A model generated the notes under the pieces. The model did not search any database and had not been told where the DNA came from. It saw only the letters and a list, made by a program, of their open reading frames with translations. The position numbers and the translations under genes were made by a program. This document shows positions 57,796 through 64,000 of a stretch of DNA of 64,000 nt, in pieces. Source of the stretch: Gigaspora rosea (taxonomy: Eukaryota > Glomeromycota > Glomeromycetes > Diversisporales > Gigasporaceae); assembly GCA_003550325.1 (NCBI GenBank), contig QKWP01000051.1, positions 198,611 through 262,610 on the forward strand, written 5' to 3'. Every line of letters starts with the position of its first letter. Position 1 is the first letter of the stretch.

Positions 57796-59654
57796 ATTTC
57801 AAATATGCACAAATATATTACTTATTGGTCTTTGATCACATGACCATAATTAGATATTTTATTTATAGTTACACCTTTATACAATCACCAAAATAGGGAG
57901 CGACAGACTTGGTAATTATAGAAAGGGATGATTGTATATAAAATAAGTTCACAATTTAGTAAAATTTTTTATATTTTATATCAATATAATTGTCTATGCC
58001 TTCATATTATATTGCTTACAAGCAAATGAGTATTGCCAAAACAAAAGTATAAATTTGTTCTCTTATTCTACTCCTATATGGTATAACTTTTTATATGAGA
58101 TATAGACTAGAATGTATCAACTTTTTATTGTATTTGGATTACTTTTGTGCAGAAAAAAATCTTTATCTATTATTTTTATAAGTATATATTTATTATATAA
58201 TTTACAAACTATTGTATTAGCAATATAAAAGAAGAGATGCTTCTAATGTACAAGTGTACACATCTCTAAATAAATACTCAAATTTTACCCAAATACAGTA
58301 AATACTAGATTTTTAAAAATGCATATTTTCAAAATACATATTACTAAAGTATAATTTTATAGTATGCACTTAGAGAGGTTTGATGAATGTATAAATGTTA
58401 TAATTTGGGGTGATTGAAGTAAATCACAAGAAGTATGTTTTTTACTACTATTTGCTTCAATTATAGCAAAATATATTTTTCAAGCATACAATTTTAGCAA
58501 ATATAATAAAATATTTATATTTCAATATTTCAAAGAATAAAATATTATAGGCAATTTGTGTATAATAAACAATTAGATTTTTTAAAAAATCACAAGTTTT
58601 TATCAGCAAGATAAATAATGCAATAGAATTTGTATATTTATTATTAATTAGCAGTAAATGAAATAATAGTTAAATTTTATCACAAATTTCTCTGACTGTG
58701 TATATAAAACGATGAGTATTTAAAGCTAGTGAAATGTGTTAATCAATATTTAAATTTCTGAAAATGAAATTTATATACTCAATCAATATTAAAATCAATA
58801 TTAAAAGTTATTGTCATACCTAAAACTGGAAACAGATGAAGCTGTCTCAATTTAAAAAAAATAAATCTTGCAAACCCACTTATAATTTTTATTATAAAAA
58901 CTAACCCTGAAATCTAAACTAACTACATAAAAGACTAAAGGAATATACCTAAAAATTTTTTAAAATTTTTATATTAAAAAGATTTAAAATTCACAACTTC
59001 AGTTATTATTAAAATAGCATAAGTTATCTAAACATGCGATTTGTAGTGGCAATTCAATATCAGATTACTACACTATAGATAAAGATATTTTCAGGTAAAA
59101 AATATTAAAGTAGAATTTCATAGGAAAATTAAGGGCGAAAAGAAAGTATCTTGTCTGCTAAAATAGATAAATTGGCTGTAGAAATGCGAATATTCAAAAA
59201 TAATAAGAAATTGTATTATTTATGATTTCAGATAAATGAATAATATACTTTTGAAATGTTATAAAAGAATAGATAAATTATTTGTTAAAATACAATACAA
59301 TGAAAAAACATTAATCACAATTACAATTTGCTTTGTAAACATATAAAATTTTGAAATATGATATATAAAAAAATAATATTTTTCAAGAGAGTAAATAGCA
59401 TTGAAATTATTGTCTAAAAATTACTAAGTTGACTTGGATATTTCTAGCAAAAAAAAAGTTCTACTACTATGTTAACTTAATTATACAAGTAAAACTATCT
59501 AGAAATTATAAATAATATCAATTCTTCGTTGTAAATTATTTGGGATGGAGAATTTTTGAAAAACTAAATAATTAATATAAAAATAAATACTATTATCCTT
59601 ATGATCAATATACGCAAATATGTATGCAGTATTTGCAGCTAAAGACATAAATGG
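57796..59654. other. A/T-rich, no gene
   Basis: A CACTTAGAGAGGTTTGATG end near 58375 is the inverted form of the GTCAGACC MITE start. Otherwise nothing definable. Confidence 0.35.
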
Positions 59655-59815
59655 GGGTAGCTTAAAGCCGTAAGCCGTGTGTGGTCACGTGACATAGAGC
59701 CAATAAAATTGTTTGTTTTGATCAACATGGACCAGCCCGACGAAGAAAAAAAGTGGAAAAAAGTAAAAAAACTCAAAAATATAAGAAACGAGCATCTAAA
59801 ACTACTTGTGGTCCA
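59655..59815 (+). mobile_element. left half of a GGGG..TAAAGCC element
   Basis: GGGGGTAGCTTAAAGCCG, ATAGAGCCAATAAAATTG and GACCAGCCCGACGAAGAAAA follow the same order as in the nested element at 8620-8902. A matching right end is not clear. Confidence 0.6.
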
Positions 59816-61099
59816 ATTACAGCAAGACTAGATTATTTAAGCTAGAGGATGCACTCTTGGAGAGTAAGAGTGCATCAATAAATAAAAACCCTTTGATAGC
59901 TGAATTGATGGAAGTATATACTACAAAGAGGAAGAAAAAGAATACTAGAAAGCTGTTTAAAAAGAAGAGTAGGTAGAAAAAAGAAAATAAAGCTAGTGAA
60001 CCCTTTAATAATTACAAACATACAACCATATTCAGTAATGACCAACTTGCAAAACAAGAAGGCTAATATAACATATGCTTAGCTATTTCAAGCAGTACTG
60101 AATATAAGAAAGAAAGCTATATGGGTATTATACTCTGAAAAACTACTAAAACAAAGTTTGTATAAACTGAACCATGACCAGTTCACTATATCTATATACT
60201 ATAAAGCACAAGTTTTAGTTGTTTTTGGTGGCATAGTGAAAATCATGATCAAAAGAAAAAGAGTGTGCTCATGCATTTAATTATATTAATATTATCATTG
60301 ATGTTGATGCTTGAGCATCATCACGATCATTATTAAATCAATTGATTGAGATGCTTAAGAACACCCTAAGTCAGAGTTAATAAGATACTTTCTTAATTGA
60401 TATTAAGAATCAACAATATTTTGCTCTTTTTTCCAAGATTTATAATATATTACACTTAAAGGCTCAAATCGCGTGATTTATCTTATTCTAAAAAAATTGT
60501 TATTCTTTGATATTTTGCATTTTGATTCGATAAAATTTTTGATTCTTTATATAATAGAATAATTGGTCAAAATGTTTATTAAAGCAATAGGCAGGGTCCA
60601 AAAAATGTGACTTGTTCCATTTTTATAACATTTATAGTATATCATATAGTTAAATTACTATAAATCAAAAATTAATATATATTTTAAAAATAAGCTATTA
60701 AGTTGTATTAAATTAATATAGCTACAATTTAATGTTTTGTTTGATATCTTTACTATATTATATGAGTTATTATCTTTTAATTTCATTTTAATCTTCAAGT
60801 AAGGGCAGTGTCATTAATCACCTGATTATTTTTTATCAGAGGCCTACCCCCCTACCTCTTTCTTAATATATAAATAGTCAGGTTCTTATATATAATTTCA
60901 ACTTTTTTTACCCCCCCCTAAAAAATCACCTGATTTTTGTTACTCCCCTAATGTGTTCTATAGCATACTGAAAACGTTCTAAGTTTCTCTTATAACTCTA
61001 ATTGGACACATAAAATCTGTCTCTAATTTGACAAATAAAGTTATATTACATTAAAAAATTTAAAAAAATCAATATGCTACTCAATTTTTATTTTTAATT
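59816..61099. other. A/T-rich, no gene called
   Basis: 59860-60260 has longer, more polar frames with many stops and could be an eroded gene, but no family is readable. Poly-C/poly-T words at 60843-60915. Nothing else. Confidence 0.3.
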
Positions 61100-61600
61100 A
61101 CAAGAAATTATTCTTTAATTTTACTTACTTAATGCTATAAAAAATTATTTTTAATATATGCTCAAACTTTATTTAATGCTATAAAATGTTCTTTAAACAA
61201 AATAGTAACTCTTATTTTCGAATTGTTAAATTTTTTAAAAAATTAAAAAATGTACTAATAAAAAGTTGCCAAATAGCACTAAATTTTTACTATAGATGTA
61301 TTTTGATGTTTGAACAACTTTACTTAATAGCACTTCTGAGGTTTATTAAACTTTAGGCTTTTTTATATAGCAACTGTTGGCAATTTTTCTTTGAATTTTC
61401 AAAAAATGAAGAGGAACTTATTTTTGGATACATATGGTATTGTATAAATTTATTATTGATTAATTTTGGCTTAGACTTCTTCTTTATATAAGTTTAATCT
61501 ATATTAAGAGTTTTTATACTCAAGAATTATTTGTATTTTGATAAAAATAGAAATTATAACTAATTTTTAAAGATAATTTCAATTATATTTTTATAGTTAT
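61100..61600 (+). repeat. dispersed direct repeat, copy 2
   Basis: Matches 50725-51230 in order and orientation (TTAATGCTATAAAAAATTATT, AAATTAAAAAATGTACTAAT, GACTTCTTCTTTATATAAG). The LINE and other elements lie between the two. Confidence 0.8.
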
Positions 61601-62556
61601 ATTTAGTAATCAATAGAGTAGTTTTTATTATATTTAAATTAAATTGAATTATTTTTAATAAAGTACTGATTAGAGATATATCATCATCGGACTCTTCCCG
61701 CTGATCCTCTGTACACAAACGTTTCTGGAAAAATTTCTTAAAAACAGCAGAAAACACATAGATAGGCTTTAAGAAACACACAAAAAGTGATTAAAAAAAA
61801 GAAAGGTTAGAAAAAACCACCTAGGGTTACTTAATATAAAAATACTCTGCCACGCCAAGAAGCTTGGAAAACACAAACTTTCTAAAGACTTTATGAGTCA
61901 GCCTAAAACTAAGGAAAACTAGAGAATTTGGCTAGATCCTGTACTGCCGATAGGGTTCGAGGCACAGAGGCATGGGCATGCCTAGAGACATGCCAAAAGG
62001 TTGATAGGCATGCCCTAGTCATGTGATATCAAGATCGAATATAATTGGCTAAAGATTACAAATATTATTATGTAATTACTTTATTATATTTTTCTCTTTT
62101 ATTAATTGTATATACAGTACAAATAAATTAATAACTGAATAAACCAACATGTTCTATTGAAGTAATTTAAATTTCCAGGTTATTTAGATTAGCATTGAGC
62201 AATGTATGAGCGCGAAATAATTAGACTGAAATTATATGGGTACTTGCAAATTGTGCTTATAGCAAAATCATTCCAATTGCGTCTAATTCTATGATTTCGC
62301 ATCACAACAAAGTGTTAAACATTAATTTATCTTTATACAAATATTTGGCTTTATCTATAACTCCAATTCTACTTCGATAACATACTGCAATTTGAAATTC
62401 CACTTATATCTCATTATGCAGGAACTTAATAACTGCAAGTATAAGTCTATTTTATTGTGAAAGCTTAAAATTTCATTCAGTAGTAATATTTAAATAATTA
62501 ATAAACCTCAGATTTCGTTTCGACTTTACCAATGTGCCTCTCATTGATATGGGACA
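61601..62556. other. non-coding, small G+C-richer patch
   Basis: 61800-62040 is less A/T-rich, with GGCATGGGCATGCC words inverted and a B-box-like GGGTTCGAGGC at about 61957. It may be a SINE remnant; unproven. Confidence 0.3.
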
Positions 62557-62692
62557 CTTCAAGAAGAATCGGCCAGGACGACCCCAAAGTGTAGTTATAC
62601 AAGCCTATATAAAATTACAATTAGCAAGTTATTGATATAATATTGATAATTTGTACTGCACTTTGGGGGCTGCCCTGGCTGATTCCTTCAAG
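62557..62692. mobile_element. 136-bp MITE
   Basis: CTTCAAGAAGAATCGGCCAG and GACCCCAAAGTGTAGT are mirrored by ACTGCACTTTGGGGGC and CTGGCTGATTCCTTCAAG. Arms about 38 bases; loop A/T-rich. Target duplication not assigned. Confidence 0.75.
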
Positions 62693-63546
62693 CAAGGGTT
62701 ACAGATGTATAATACGCTCGAAACTCGTTATCCATACGCTTATTTGTGTTGAAAATACAAGGCCGATAGTCTAAAAAAAGCAATACTGAAAAATGAATAA
62801 ATAAATAACTATTGAGACTAATTAAAATGTTTGAAATTTTACATTGAATAAATAGAATGTTTGAACTTACCACTTATCTAACCTAAATTATTCATTCAAT
62901 TTTTTGGCTTTGTAAAATCGGCGTAAAAAACCTTTGACCTTTGTAAAGAAGTAGTCTGTGTATATTCTATTTCGAATGTCTAATTTCTAATTATGGGTTA
63001 AGGCTAGTACCAAATTGTGCACTGATACATTCTACACTTTCAACCAGTCTCGGCATTTTGCAATAATCTATTTTAACTTTATAAAAAAATATAATTTGAA
63101 ACCTGTTAAAAAAAAAAAAAAAGAATAGTGATTTCCGAATCAATTGCTTTTTGAAAAAAATTAGGATAGCTCCCCTTCATAGTATCAAATGTAAGATAAT
63201 AATAACGTTGAATATAATATTGTTCGCTATAACTAAATGCTTTGTGCTGCTTTTTAACGCCAAAGATTAAGATAGAAAATAAAAAAGAAACTTATCTGTA
63301 AATCCAAAAGTGCTTTAAGATATTAAACGCCTTTAATGTTTTTGTTCAATGATTCGACTTATCCATAAAAAATTAAACAATTATAACAATCAGTTTAATG
63401 AACAATATTTAATTAGAATAAGGTTAATTAGGGCGCATTAATATGCTTAGTGATAAAGCCCATAGGATAATAATGAATTTGAATAAAAGTATAAAACTCA
63501 ATCAAAAAAAAAAAAAGCTTCGTACATATCTCTTTTTACCAATAAA
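62693..63546. other. upstream of a hAT gene, nothing definable
   Basis: Poly-A runs near 63110 and 63506. No terminal repeat of the hAT element downstream could be recognised. Confidence 0.35.
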
Positions 63547-64000
63547 TTGAACCAAACTATGCAACCACCTACAGGCTTTACCAATACGCTTCCCAACCAA
63601 TGCTGTCGATGGACTGGTTTTTGGCACTCTGTGGACAAAAAAACAGGCAATAGATATAATGCCAAGTGTAAATATTGCCTAGATGAACTTGAAGGAAAGC
63701 CCGAGAAGCTTCACCAGCACGTTACTAAATGCAATAGCTGGCAAGTTAATGATAGAACTAGCTACCTTCAAAAAGCTAGTGAAGAAACAATCTCTGTTCG
63801 CAAAAGAGCTAAATACAACCAAGAAATCGATACAGATAAAGAAGATGAAGAAGATTGAGAAGAGTCATTAGTAACATTTCCCAAGCAAGAAAGCATCCTA
63901 AATTGGTGTGTCAGACCTATGTCCCCACTCAATTCGAAAGACTTCATACAAAGCTTTTGTATGCCCTTATCTATGGCAATGTCCCATTCAACTTTGTCAA
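63547..64000 (+). pseudogene. 5' part of a hAT transposase gene with BED finger, cut by window end
   Basis: The frame starts MNQTMQPPTGFTNTLPNQCC and contains a BED-type finger: WTGFWHSVDKKTGNRYNAKC, KYCLDELEG, LHQHVTKC (C-x2-C, H-x4-C) at residues about 20-62. An acidic linker (DTDKEDEED) ends at TGA 63856-63858, after which the same frame continues plausibly (LVTFPKQESILNWCVRP). Near 63950 the reading shifts by one base to KLLYALIYGNVPFNFV, which is what hAT relatives have there. One stop and one frameshift suggest decay. It is distinct from the hAT relic at 30866-33766. Confidence 0.7.

Noticed and set aside
59860..60260. Possible Tc1-like transposase fragment
   Set aside because: A VLVVFGGI word recalls the Tc1 VMVWGCF motif, but nothing around it fits and stops are frequent.

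Overview
This is an A+T-rich eukaryotic window with few genes and many transposable elements. Short GT-AG introns, a fungal APSES-domain gene, an expanded-type F-box/leucine-rich gene and decayed DDE, hAT and LINE elements of types I associate with arbuscular mycorrhizal fungi suggest a Glomeromycotina genome (Rhizophagus/Gigaspora-like). That placement is inference from composition and family recall, not from a search.

Only two genes look intact. At 11715-13393 (+) is a three-exon APSES/KilA-N DNA-binding protein (476 aa as spliced here), with a CCAAT/TATA pair about 0.6 kb upstream. At 14192-15751 (-) is an uninterrupted 519-aa F-box protein. The two converge tail to tail. Their surroundings (about 11.0-15.8 kb) are the only part of the window not dominated by repeats.

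The rest is mobile DNA. From left to right: a dead DDE transposase gene (718-2830); a field of inverted-repeat elements (3.1-10 kb), including one element nested in another at 8.5-9.0 kb; foldback elements and a tRNA-derived SINE head (16.3-18.9 kb); two related composite elements full of palindromes (18.97-20.28 kb); a 2.26-kb hAT-type non-autonomous element with a perfect 8-bp target duplication (23134-25389); a decayed hAT transposase gene (30866-33766, -); a 2.6-kb hAT-type element sitting inside a foldback element (34296-36894); a 1-kb tRNA-headed retroposon with target duplication (41281-42303, -); a dense nest of palindromes and TTAA-flanked elements (46.1-50.2 kb); a LINE with both ends and a 14-bp target duplication but a replaced centre (52065-57451); and the start of another BED-finger hAT gene cut by the window end (63547-64000).

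The main points for a second look are: (1) families of near-perfect palindromes built from a recurring hairpin module of about 110 bp and arranged as palindromes within palindromes; (2) the LINE and the DDE relic, whose stop codons are explained almost entirely by single G:C to A:T transitions, mostly at Trp codons; (3) several nested insertions whose empty site can be read in a second copy within this same window; (4) a 1-kb Pol III-type retroposon and a tiny (about 50 bp) LINE-tail insertion that still has its target duplication. All coordinates were read by eye, so repeat boundaries without a stated target duplication are approximate.
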